This document shows positions 35,402 through 43,609 of a DNA stretch of 64,000 nucleotides, one piece after another; position 1 is the stretch's first letter; every line of letters starts with the position of its first letter. The position numbers and the translations under genes were made by a program. The DNA comes from Candidatus Phosphoribacter baldrii (GTDB taxonomy: Bacteria > Actinomycetota > Actinomycetes > Actinomycetales > Dermatophilaceae): positions 62,001 through 126,000 of the forward strand of contig JADIZV010000003.1 in assembly GCA_016704565.1 (NCBI GenBank), given 5' to 3'. The notes under the pieces are model-generated. The model was not told where the DNA came from, searched no databases, and saw only the letters and a program-made list of their open reading frames with translations.

Positions 35402-35436
35402 CTCGGAATCAGCCAGCCACCCAGGGTGTTGCGCGG

Positions 35437-35508
35437 GTGACGACACGAGATGCGCCGATCTACGCCCACCTGGGCGTGCCGCTGTGGCGCGGAGGGAGGG
35501 GCCGATGA
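35437..35508 (+). CDS. Possible 23-residue leader peptide
   Basis: A GTG-started frame encodes MTTRDAPIYAHLGVPLWRGG plus three residues and ends TGA at 35506-35508, overlapping the ABC exporter ATG as ATGA. That overlap is the coupling form used throughout this genome, and the frame fills the gap between the hairpin and the exporter. No homology is known to me; it could be chance. Confidence 0.35.
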   Translation: MTTRDAPIYAHLGVPLWRGGRGR

Positions 35509-37403
35509 GCTTCGGTCACATGGGCCCCGGCCACCTGGGGATGATGCGCGGGATGACCAAGGACCAGTCGGTCCTGCGAGCCCGGCTCGATCACGGCACG
35601 ACCCGTCGGGTGATGGGTTACGCCCGGCCGTTCCTGCGCTCGATCATCGCCTTCCTCACCCTCGTCGTCCTCGACGCCGGCATCGTTGTCGCCGTCCCCC
35701 TGCTGTTGCGCGACCTGGTCGATGTCGGCGTCATCCCCAAGGCGGGCGATGTCGTCGTGCGCCTGGCGCTGCTGGTCGCCGCGCTGGCCGTCGCCGACGC
35801 TGTCCTGGGAATCGCGCAACGGTGGTTCTCCTCCCGGATCGGCGAGGGGCTGATCCTGCAGCTGCGCACCGAGGTCTTCGCCCATGTGCTGCGCCAGCCG
35901 ATCGCGTTCTTCACCCGCGCGCAGACCGGCTCCCTGGTCAGCCGACTCAACTCCGACGTCATCGGCGCCCAACAGGCGTTCACGTCGGTCCTGTCGTCGG
36001 TCGTCTCCAACGCCGTGTCGTTGCTGCTCATCGTCGCGGCGATGGCCACGCTCTCCTGGCAGCTAACCCTCGGGGCGCTCGCGCTCGTGCCGTTCTTCCT
36101 CATCCCGGCCAAGATCATGGGCCGGCGCCTGTCCGAGCTCACCCGCACGATGATGACGGCCAACGCCGAGCTGGGGACCCGGATGACTGAGCGGTTCAAC
36201 GTTGCCGGGGCACTGCTCGTCAAGCTTTTCGGCACGCCTGAGCGGGAGGAACGCGAGTATGCCTCCCGCGCACGGCTCGTGCGCGACACCGGCGTCAAGA
36301 TCGCGATGAACCGCACCGTCTTCATGGTGGCGATGTCCCTCGTCGCGGCCCTGGCCACTGCGATGGTCTATGGCGTCGGCGGCCTCATGGCGGTGTCCGG
36401 GTCGCTGACCGTCGGGACGCTGCTGGCCCTGGCTGCACTGCTGGCCCGGCTCTACGGCCCGCTCACAGCCCTATCCAACGTCCGGGTTGATGTCATGACC
36501 GCGCTCGTGTCCTTCGACCGGGTCTTCGAGGTGCTCGACCTGCAGCCGCTCGTGGCGCAGGCACCGCACCCGGTCCGGTTGCCCGACGGCCCAGTCGAGG
36601 TCCAGTTCGAGGACGTCGCCTTCTCGTATCCGTCGGCCGACGAGGTCTCGCTGCGTTCCCTGGAGTCCACCGCGTCAGGTGACCGGGCGGGCGGGGGACC
36701 GGTCCTGCAGGCGGTGAGCTTCACGGCATACCCGGGGCAACTGGTCGCCCTCGTCGGCCCCAGCGGCGGCGGCAAGACGACCATGACGTCCCTCGTCGCG
36801 CGGCTCTACGACCCCACGGACGGCGTCGTGCGGATCGGGGGAGTGGACCTGCGGGAGGCATCCTTCGCGTCCCTGCACGAGACCGTCGGCATGGTGACCC
36901 AGGAAGCGCACCTCTTTCACGACACGATCCGCGAGAACCTCCGGTATGCCGCCCCCGACGCCACCGAGGAGCAGATGCGCGAGGCGCTGGAGGCCGCCCA
37001 GGTGCTCGGCCTGGTCGATTCGCTGCCCTCCGGCCTGGACACCGTCGTCGGCGACCGCGGCCATCGGCTGTCGGGTGGGGAGAAGCAACGCCTGGCCATC
37101 GCCCGCCTCTTGCTCAAGCAGCCCCAAGTCGTCGTCCTCGACGAAGCGACGGCCCACTTGGACAGCGAATCCGAAGTGGCGGTGCAGCGGGCCCTGGACT
37201 CCGCGCTGGACGGGCGCACTGCGCTCGTGATTGCCCACCGGCTGTCGACGGTCCGTGGCGCCGACCAGATCCTCGTTGTCGAAGACGGCCGGATCGTCGA
37301 GAGTGGCAAGCACGCGGAGTTGCTCGGTCGCGGCGGCCTGTATGCCGACCTCTACCGCACGCAGTACTTCGAGGACAGCACCACCGTCCCCGGTCCGTGG
37401 TGA
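35505..37403 (+). CDS. ABC exporter, fused membrane and ATPase domains
   Basis: 632-residue half-exporter: six membrane helices (residues about 40-320) with the SRIGEGLILQLRTEVFAHVL intracellular loop, then an ATPase domain with VGPSGGGKTTMTS, HRLSGGEKQRLAIAR, VVVLDEATAHLDSES and VIAHRLSTV. Works as a dimer; the single gene suggests a homodimer. ATG 35505 has a strong GGAGGGAGG site. The Met/Gly/His-rich start (MSFGHMGPGHLGMMRGM) is unusual. Substrate unknown. Confidence 0.93.
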   Translation: MSFGHMGPGHLGMMRGMTKDQSVLRARLDHGTTRRVMGYARPFLRSIIAFLTLVVLDAGIVVAVPLLLRDLVDVGVIPKAGDVVVRLALLVAALAVADAVLGIAQRWFSSRIGEGLILQLRTEVFAHVLRQPIAFFTRAQTGSLVSRLNSDVIGAQQAFTSVLSSVVSNAVSLLLIVAAMATLSWQLTLGALALVPFFLIPAKIMGRRLSELTRTMMTANAELGTRMTERFNVAGALLVKLFGTPEREEREYASRARLVRDTGVKIAMNRTVFMVAMSLVAALATAMVYGVGGLMAVSGSLTVGTLLALAALLARLYGPLTALSNVRVDVMTALVSFDRVFEVLDLQPLVAQAPHPVRLPDGPVEVQFEDVAFSYPSADEVSLRSLESTASGDRAGGGPVLQAVSFTAYPGQLVALVGPSGGGKTTMTSLVARLYDPTDGVVRIGGVDLREASFASLHETVGMVTQEAHLFHDTIRENLRYAAPDATEEQMREALEAAQVLGLVDSLPSGLDTVVGDRGHRLSGGEKQRLAIARLLLKQPQVVVLDEATAHLDSESEVAVQRALDSALDGRTALVIAHRLSTVRGADQILVVEDGRIVESGKHAELLGRGGLYADLYRTQYFEDSTTVPGPW

Positions 37404-37413
37404 CCGGCGCTGG

Positions 37414-38208
37414 TCAGCCGTCTTCCTCGTCCCAGATCCGGACCTTCTTGGGCGCAGGGTCCTTCACCCGTGCCACGGGCTCGCCGGGCGGGTGCCGGTA
37501 AAGGTAGACCACGAACGCGGCGCCGAGCAGCGCGGTCAGCCACCACTGCAGCGCGTAGGCGAAGTGCGGCCCGCGGTCGGGAGTGGGTTGCTCCAGCGCC
37601 GCCGGGCGGGGAGGTGCCTGCTGTCCCGCGCCGAGGGACTCACTCCCCAGGACGAGGTATGCCGCGTAAAGGCGCCCGTCGATCTGGGCCTGGGCCTGCT
37701 CGAGGTTGATCGTCGCCAGTTGTCCGGCCGGCAGGCCCTTCTCGCGGGCCTCCTCACTCGGTTTGAGCCACCCGGTGAGGGTGACCGAGCCCGCAGGGGC
37801 GGGCGGGACCGTCGGGAGGTCAGCGGCCTGGTCGCCGTTGGGGACCCAGCCACGATCGACGAGCAGGATGGCGCCGCCGTCCACCCGGAACGGGACGAGG
37901 ACTTCCATACCTTGTGCGGTGTTGAGCGCCCGGCCGCGGACGAGCAGTTGGCCGGAGGCGGCATACTGGCCGGTGACGGTCACGGGAGTCCAGATCCGCT
38001 CTTCGGGCAGTGGCGTCGACGCGGTGGGGAGCACGGACAAGAGCGGGACAGCAGCTGCGTGGTAGTTCTGCTCGACCGCGTTGGCCCGGGCGTCCTTGTC
38101 CTCGTAGCGGGACAGCTGCCACCGACCGAGGAAGAAGCACGCGGTGCCGAAGACGACGGCGAACGCGACGGCATACATGATCCGCCGGGTGAAGATCGCG
38201 CGCCACAC
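37414..38208 (-). CDS. SURF1 family cytochrome oxidase assembly protein
   Basis: 264 residues with the SURF1 plan: one membrane helix at each end (AVAFAVVFGTACFFLG and WWLTALLGAAFVVYLY) around an extracytoplasmic domain with GRWQLSRYEDK, VTVTGQY and LLVDRGWVPNG. It helps insert heme A into subunit I of aa3 oxidase, so it links to ctaA and ctaB here. Two adjacent GTG codons are possible; 38208 is 6 bases from the -10 box. Confidence 0.92.
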   Translation of the reverse strand: MWRAIFTRRIMYAVAFAVVFGTACFFLGRWQLSRYEDKDARANAVEQNYHAAAVPLLSVLPTASTPLPEERIWTPVTVTGQYAASGQLLVRGRALNTAQGMEVLVPFRVDGGAILLVDRGWVPNGDQAADLPTVPPAPAGSVTLTGWLKPSEEAREKGLPAGQLATINLEQAQAQIDGRLYAAYLVLGSESLGAGQQAPPRPAALEQPTPDRGPHFAYALQWWLTALLGAAFVVYLYRHPPGEPVARVKDPAPKKVRIWDEEDG

Positions 38209-38220
38209 CACATCACCGTA
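38209..38220 (-). promoter_or_regulatory. SURF1 leaderless promoter (-10 TACGGT)
   Basis: TACGGT on the minus strand (38215-38220), 6 bases before GTG 38208, back to back with the moaA promoter. Confidence 0.5.
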
Positions 38221-38227
38221 ACCGACA

Positions 38228-38240
38228 TAGGGTGGCCGCT
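38228..38240 (+). promoter_or_regulatory. moaA leaderless promoter (-10 TAGGGT)
   Basis: TAGGGT (38228-38233) ends 7 bases before GTG 38241; an earlier in-frame GTG at 38232 overlaps the box and is rejected as start. Confidence 0.5.
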
Positions 38241-39272
38241 GTGACGCGCCTGCCCGACCCCCGCCCTCGACCCCCTGCGGGTGCGGCGCTGGTGGACACC
38301 TACGGCCGGGTCGCGCAGGACCTGCGGGTGTCGGTGACCGACCGCTGCTCGTTCCGGTGCACCTATTGCATGCCCGCGGAGGGGCTGCCGTGGATCCCGC
38401 GGGCCGAGATGCTCACCGACGACGAACTCTTGCGACTGGTCGCGGTGTTCGTGTCGGCCGGGGTGACCCAGGTCCGCCTCACTGGGGGAGAACCGTTGCT
38501 GCGCCGCAGCATCGTCGATCTGGTGGCAGGCATCGGTGAACTGCGGCCCCGACCGTCGATCGCCATGACAACCAACGGCGCGGGGCTAGCCCGCGTCGCT
38601 GCGGGCCTGAAGGCTGCAGGCCTGGATCGGGTCAACGTCTCGCTGGACACCATCGACACCGAACAGTTCAGGACGCTCACCCGGCGCGACCGGCTCACCG
38701 ACGTCATCGAGGGCCTGGCGGCGGCCGCCGACGCTGGGCTGACCCCCGTCAAGGTCAACGCGGTTGCCATGCGCGGGGTCAACGACGACGCGGTCATCGA
38801 CCTGCTGAGCTGGTGCCTGGAGCGAGGTTATGAGCTGCGGTTCATCGAACAGATGCCCTTGGACGCCCAGCACGGCTGGGAGCGTTCAGTGATGGTGACG
38901 GCCGACGAGATCCGCGCCCGGTTGGCGACCCGCTTCACCCTCTCGCCGGCTCCGTGGGGCGACCGTGGCAGTGCTCCGGCCCAACGCTTCCTCGTCGACG
39001 GCGGGCCGGCCACCGTGGGGATCATCGCCAGTGTGTCGGCGCCGTTCTGTTCAGCCTGCGACCGGGTCCGGCTCACCGCCGACGGCCAGGTGCGCAACTG
39101 CCTGTTCTCGGAGCGCGAGACCGACCTGCGTGGACCGCTGCGCGACGGGGCGTCCGACGACGACCTGCTGGCTCTCATCCGGGGCGAGATGTGGCGCAAG
39201 GGACCCGCGCATGGCATCGGGCGGCCGGACTTCCACCAACCGGACCGTCCGATGTCGGCGATCGGCGGGTAG
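38241..39272 (+). CDS. moaA: GTP 3',8-cyclase (molybdenum cofactor synthesis)
   Basis: Radical SAM enzyme opening molybdopterin synthesis from GTP. 343 residues with the SAM-cluster motif CSFRCTYC, the second 4Fe-4S site CSACDRVRL plus a later Cys in QVRNCLF, the RLTGGEPLLR segment, and the required C-terminal Gly-Gly (SAIGG). No other moa gene is in the window. It depends on cluster supply from suf. Confidence 0.96.
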   Translation: MTRLPDPRPRPPAGAALVDTYGRVAQDLRVSVTDRCSFRCTYCMPAEGLPWIPRAEMLTDDELLRLVAVFVSAGVTQVRLTGGEPLLRRSIVDLVAGIGELRPRPSIAMTTNGAGLARVAAGLKAAGLDRVNVSLDTIDTEQFRTLTRRDRLTDVIEGLAAAADAGLTPVKVNAVAMRGVNDDAVIDLLSWCLERGYELRFIEQMPLDAQHGWERSVMVTADEIRARLATRFTLSPAPWGDRGSAPAQRFLVDGGPATVGIIASVSAPFCSACDRVRLTADGQVRNCLFSERETDLRGPLRDGASDDDLLALIRGEMWRKGPAHGIGRPDFHQPDRPMSAIGG

Positions 39273-39320
39273 GGCACCGAGGCCCGCAGGGGCCCGTCAG
39301 CGAAGGCCCGCAGGGGCCCG

Positions 39321-39671
39321 TCAGCGCTGGTGGGCGTCGTGCGTGATGACCCGGCCGCTGGCCGGGGCAGAGGCGTGCAGACCGGCATACGGCGCCTCGT
39401 ACTTGTCCACCGCAGTGATCCGGCTTCCCCACTTCGGTCCGACGGCGTTGGCGAGCACGACCGCGATGTAAGGAAGGATCGTCGCGCCTGCGACGAAGAC
39501 CCAGCGGAGCCAGCCTTCGAAGACCACGGCCAGCACGAAGCAGACGATCCGGATGCCCATGGTGATGAGGTAGCGGCGCATCCGCATGTCGGTGTCTTCG
39601 GCGACCGACATCGGCGCGGAAGTCACCGTGTGGACCACCGTGGGCAGTTGTGGCTTGCGTCCCAGCCTCAC
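39321..39671 (-). CDS. DUF3099 membrane protein
   Basis: 116 residues with two adjacent helices in RYLITMGIRIVCFVLAVVF and WVFVAGATILPYIAVVLANA, the DUF3099 pattern common in actinobacteria. The N-terminus carries HTVTSAPMSVAEDTDMRMRR. Function unknown. GTG 39671 is preceded by a -10 box at 6 bases and also by GGAGGG. Convergent with moaA, divergent from fabG. Confidence 0.82.
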   Translation of the reverse strand: MRLGRKPQLPTVVHTVTSAPMSVAEDTDMRMRRYLITMGIRIVCFVLAVVFEGWLRWVFVAGATILPYIAVVLANAVGPKWGSRITAVDKYEAPYAGLHASAPASGRVITHDAHQR

Positions 39672-39683
39672 CCCTCCACCATA
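39672..39683 (-). promoter_or_regulatory. DUF3099 leaderless promoter (-10 TATGGT)
   Basis: TATGGT (39678-39683, minus strand) with 6 bases, GGAGGG, to GTG 39671; the same six bases could serve as ribosome-binding site. Confidence 0.45.
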
Positions 39684-39817
39684 CGTCCCGTATGCCGCGT
39701 TGTCGCCTCTCCATCGGTCCGACACCGAGCTACCCAGGGGTAACCGACTACCGTTCCTCGAACACGCGATCAGCACGTGGACGCGGCCCATCACCACCAC
39801 CGTTGAGGAGTCTCACG

Positions 39818-40540
39818 ATGTCGGACCCAGCACCCGGGCGCACCGTCCTGGTGACCGGCGGCAACCGCGGAATCGGTCTGGCCATCGCCCGGTCGTTCGC
39901 CGCGGCCGGGGACCGGGTGGTCGTCACCACCCGCTCGGGCGAGGCCCCCGAGGGCCTACAGGCGGTGCCGTGCGAGGTGACCGACACGGCGTCCGTCGAC
40001 GCGGCGTTCTCCGCTGCCGAGACGCTGCTCGGCGGACCGGTCGAGGTGCTTGTCGCCAACGCCGGCGTCACCCGTGACCAGTTGCTGCTGCGGATGAGTG
40101 ACGAGGACTTCGACCAGGTCATCAACACGAACCTGGCCGGGGCCTTCCGGTGTGCGCGCCGGGCGAGCAAGGGGATGATCCGGCTCAAGCGCGGACGGAT
40201 GATCTTCATCTCCAGCGTCGTCGGGCTCTACGGGTCACCGGGGCAGGCGAACTACGCGGCCAGCAAAGCCGGCCTGGTCGGCCTGGCCCGGTCGATCAGC
40301 CGTGAGCTCGGGGGCCGCAACATCACGGCCAACGTCGTCGCCCCCGGGTTCATCGACACCGACATGACCGCGGCCCTGCCCGAGGAGCGGCGCGCGGCAT
40401 ACCTGGCGAACATCCCGGCGGGCCGGTTCGCCACCCCCGAGGAGGTCGCCGCCGTGGTGCGCTTCCTCGCCAGCCCGCAGGCGGCATACGTCACGGGGGC
40501 GGTCGTCCCCGTCGACGGTGGCCTCGGCATGGGCCACTGA
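39818..40540 (+). CDS. fabG: 3-oxoacyl-ACP reductase
   Basis: NADPH-dependent reductase of type II fatty acid synthesis, 240 residues: TGGNRGIGLA cofactor loop, VANAGVTRDQLLLRM, and the Ser-Tyr-Lys triad in FISSVVGLYGSPG and NYAASKAG. GAGGAG precedes ATG 39818. The pairing with the enoyl reductase 42 bases downstream matches the fabG1-inhA arrangement of mycobacteria. Confidence 0.95.
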   Translation: MSDPAPGRTVLVTGGNRGIGLAIARSFAAAGDRVVVTTRSGEAPEGLQAVPCEVTDTASVDAAFSAAETLLGGPVEVLVANAGVTRDQLLLRMSDEDFDQVINTNLAGAFRCARRASKGMIRLKRGRMIFISSVVGLYGSPGQANYAASKAGLVGLARSISRELGGRNITANVVAPGFIDTDMTAALPEERRAAYLANIPAGRFATPEEVAAVVRFLASPQAAYVTGAVVPVDGGLGMGH

Positions 40541-40582
40541 CCACCCCGCGTCCTCACACCTGAACACGAAAGCGAGCCACCC

Positions 40583-41344
40583 GTGGGCCTGTTCGACGGC
40601 AAGACGCTTCTGATCACCGGAGTCCTCATGGACACCTCGATCGCCTTCCATGTGGCCAAGTTGGCGCAGGAGCAGGGCGCGTCGGTCATCCTCACGTCCT
40701 TCGGGCGGACCATGAAGATCACCCAGACCATCGCCCGACGCCTGCCGGTGACCCCGCCGGTGGTGGAACTGGACGTGAGCAACCCCGAGCACCTGGAGAG
40801 CCTGGCCGAGCGGCTGCGCGAGCACACCGATCAGATCGACGGAGTGCTGCACTCGATCGGGTTCGCCCCGCAGGGCGCGTTCACCTTCCTCGACGCGACC
40901 TGGGAGGACGTGGGGACTGCCGTCCAGGTGTCGGCCTACAGCCTCAAGGCGCTGGCGGTCGCGGCAATGCCGCTCATGGTGCCCGGCGGGTCGATCGTCG
41001 GGCTGACCTTCGACGCGCGCTATGCCTGGCCGGTCTATGACTGGATGGGCGTCGCGAAGGCAGCGTTCGAGTCGACGAACCGCTACTGCGCCCGCGACCT
41101 AGGCCCCAAGGGCATCCGCTGCAACCTCGTCGCCGCCGGGCCGATCCGCACGACGGCCGCCAAGTCCATCCCAGGCTTTGAGGTCTTCGAGGAGCAGTGG
41201 GACACCCGAGCGCCGCTCGGCTGGGACGTCACCGACCCGCTGCCGACCGCGAAGGCGTGCGTCGCGCTGCTCTCGGACTGGTTCCCGGCGACGACGGGAG
41301 AGATCGTCCACGTCGATGGCGGCGTCCACGCGATGGGCTGCTGA
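40583..41344 (+). CDS. inhA: Enoyl-ACP reductase (FabI/InhA type)
   Basis: NADH-dependent last step of each fatty acid elongation cycle. 253 residues with LLITGVLMDTSIAFHVA (InhA-like cofactor loop), LHSIGFAPQGA, and the catalytic YxxMxxAK in YDWMGVAKAAFES. GTG 40583 is the start. The organism need not make mycolic acids; the InhA-like form is common to actinobacteria. Confidence 0.94.
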   Translation: MGLFDGKTLLITGVLMDTSIAFHVAKLAQEQGASVILTSFGRTMKITQTIARRLPVTPPVVELDVSNPEHLESLAERLREHTDQIDGVLHSIGFAPQGAFTFLDATWEDVGTAVQVSAYSLKALAVAAMPLMVPGGSIVGLTFDARYAWPVYDWMGVAKAAFESTNRYCARDLGPKGIRCNLVAAGPIRTTAAKSIPGFEVFEEQWDTRAPLGWDVTDPLPTAKACVALLSDWFPATTGEIVHVDGGVHAMGC

Positions 41345-41356
41345 AGAGCCCGCCAC

Positions 41357-41370
41357 TAGGCTCGCCCGTC
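41357..41370 (+). promoter_or_regulatory. Leaderless promoter (-10 TAGGCT)
   Basis: TAGGCT (41357-41362) ends 8 bases before ATG 41371 of the Mur ligase-like gene. Confidence 0.4.
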
Positions 41371-43590
41371 ATGGAACCCGTGCGCGCCGACGAGGTGCGG
41401 ATCCTCGAAGGTCCGAACCTCTACGTCAACCGACCGGCGGTCAAAGTGAGCCTGGTGATGCCCGGGCAGCTGGGGATGGACGGCCACGAGGCGCTCGCCC
41501 TCGGCCGGAGGCTGGGGTTGGGCACGGCCCGGCCAGGTCGGCCCGGCACCGGACAGCGACAGCGCTTCCTCATGAGGGTCGTCGAACACGTCGTGCGTCG
41601 GGTCGCTGCCGAGGCGGGGGTGCGCCGCCTGGCCGTGCGGTCTCGGGCGGGACGGCATACCGAGGAGGTCGTCGTGGCCGTGCCGTGGCGACGCCGCGGG
41701 CGGGCGGTCGCCCTCGGTGAGGCACTGGCCCCACTGCTGACCGCGTTGTCTGAGCCGAACGCAGATGCGCAGGCTCTCATTGCGGCGGCCGGAGCCGCCG
41801 TCGCGGCGGCGCCGGTCGGGGCGCCTGCTGCCGTGATCACCCCCGCCGTGCCCGTTATCACCATCACCGGAACCAACGGCAAGACGACGACCACGCGGAT
41901 GGTCGCCCACATGGTCATGACGGCCGGTTTGCGCACGGCCTGGAGCTCGACCGACGGCGTTGTCGTCATGGGTGAGATGGTGCAGCCAGGGGACTACTCC
42001 GGTCCCGGTGGGGCGCGAGAGGTGCTCGGGACCCCGGGCCTGGAGGTGGGAATCCTCGAGACGGCCCGGGGCGGGATGCTCCTCAAGGGGATGGGAGTCA
42101 ACCAGACCGACGTCACGGTGGTGACCAACGTTGCCGCAGATCACTTGGGGCTCAACGGGATCGACACCCTCGACCAGCTGGCCGAGGTCAAGGCCATCCC
42201 CACTCTCATTGTCAAGCCGACGGGGTGGACGGTCCTCAACGGCGACGACCCACGGGTTTGGGCGATGCGGCACCGGGCCCGCGGCCGGATCTGGGCGTTC
42301 TCCCTCGACCCCAACTCGCCGGCCCTGCGTGAGTCGCTCGCTGCCAGCGGGCGAGGCATCACCGTCCTGGACGGTGAGATCGTCGTCCTGACCCTTGGAC
42401 GTGACCCTGACCGGCTGGTCAAGGTCGTCGACGTGCCGATGACCCTGGCGGGCCTGTCCCGGATCAACATCGCCAACGTGCTCGGCGCGACGGCCGGTGG
42501 GCTGGCTTTGGGGCTGGCTCGGGCGTCGGTTGTCGAGGGGCTGCGGTCGTTCCGGCCCGACCCGGTGCTCAACGCGGGCCGGTTCAATACCTACTCGGTC
42601 CCTCTCGCCGCCGGGGGCTCGGTCTCCGTGGTCGTCGACATGGCGCACAACGAGGCGGGGCTGGAGGCTCTCCTAGAGGTATGCCGCGGGCTCACCGCTC
42701 CCGGTGGCCGGGTGCGGATGGGCATCGGCGGCACGGGAGACCGGCTGCCCGAGGCCAACGCGGCCTTGGGGGAGATCGCCGGGCGTGGGGCCGACCAGGT
42801 GGTGCTGGCCCACAAGCTCAAGTACCTGCGCGGGATGACCCTGGCCCAGATGGACTCCCTGCTGCGAGAGGGCCTCTCTCGCTCCGGGATGCCCGAGGTC
42901 GACGGTTACGAGAGCGAGATCGAGGCCCTGACCGTCCTCCTGGCCGACGCCGACGACGGCGACGTCATCGGGCTGATGTGCCACGACCAACGCGACCCGG
43001 TGGCTCAGTTGCTCGCCGAGCGGGGTGGCACCGTCGACGAGCCGCGAACCATCCGCCGCAAGGTCATCGCCTCTCGTGGCCTGCACGAGGCGGAGGATGA
43101 GATCGCCGCGGTCTGGGCATTGGGGGACCCGGAAGCCAGGGTGACAGCTGCTGGTCGGTTGGCCGCGGCCCACCCCTCCGACGCTCGCCTGGCCTACGAG
43201 TGGGCGTGTGCCATCGATGCCACGGGAGATCGCGGCCGGGCCGTCTCGATGTACCACAAGGCTCTTGACGCGGGTCTGCGCGAGCCGCACCGGCACCGGG
43301 CCCAGCTGCAGGCCGCAGCGGCATACCGGGATCTGGATCACCCGGAGATTGCCGTCGAACTGCTCGACACGGTCGGCGCGGGCCACCCCGGCAGTTCCGC
43401 GGTCGCCGCGCTGCGGGCGTTGGTGCTGTTGGACACCGGTCAGGCGACCGAGGCCGTCGCCGAGCTCATCGACGCGCTGCTGGACCACGCCACTGATGAC
43501 GACGCAGCGGCATACCGGATCGCGCTGCACCAGGCGGCCGCGCAGCTACGCGTGGCGGCTCGGGAAGACCCGGACACGCCGACCGCCTGA
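41371..43590 (+). CDS. CphA-like Mur ligase domain protein fused to a TPR region
   Basis: 739 residues. The N-terminus (RILEGPNLYVNRPAVKV) matches the opening of cyanophycin synthetase, but the ATP-grasp domain is absent: by about residue 167 the protein enters a Mur-ligase ATPase with TITGTNGKTTTTRM, ETARGGMLLKG, VTNVAADHLGLNGIDTL and VVDMAHNEAGLEAL. From about residue 570 the chain becomes a helical TPR-like region (LAYEWACAIDATGDRGRAVSMYHKAL, PEIAVELLDTVG). It is convergent with cphA, so a role in cyanophycin or a related amide-linked polymer is likely but unproven. Confidence 0.75.
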   Translation: MEPVRADEVRILEGPNLYVNRPAVKVSLVMPGQLGMDGHEALALGRRLGLGTARPGRPGTGQRQRFLMRVVEHVVRRVAAEAGVRRLAVRSRAGRHTEEVVVAVPWRRRGRAVALGEALAPLLTALSEPNADAQALIAAAGAAVAAAPVGAPAAVITPAVPVITITGTNGKTTTTRMVAHMVMTAGLRTAWSSTDGVVVMGEMVQPGDYSGPGGAREVLGTPGLEVGILETARGGMLLKGMGVNQTDVTVVTNVAADHLGLNGIDTLDQLAEVKAIPTLIVKPTGWTVLNGDDPRVWAMRHRARGRIWAFSLDPNSPALRESLAASGRGITVLDGEIVVLTLGRDPDRLVKVVDVPMTLAGLSRINIANVLGATAGGLALGLARASVVEGLRSFRPDPVLNAGRFNTYSVPLAAGGSVSVVVDMAHNEAGLEALLEVCRGLTAPGGRVRMGIGGTGDRLPEANAALGEIAGRGADQVVLAHKLKYLRGMTLAQMDSLLREGLSRSGMPEVDGYESEIEALTVLLADADDGDVIGLMCHDQRDPVAQLLAERGGTVDEPRTIRRKVIASRGLHEAEDEIAAVWALGDPEARVTAAGRLAAAHPSDARLAYEWACAIDATGDRGRAVSMYHKALDAGLREPHRHRAQLQAAAAYRDLDHPEIAVELLDTVGAGHPGSSAVAALRALVLLDTGQATEAVAELIDALLDHATDDDAAAYRIALHQAAAQLRVAAREDPDTPTA

Positions 43591-43609
43591 TCCCGGGCGC
43601 GGGCGTGGG

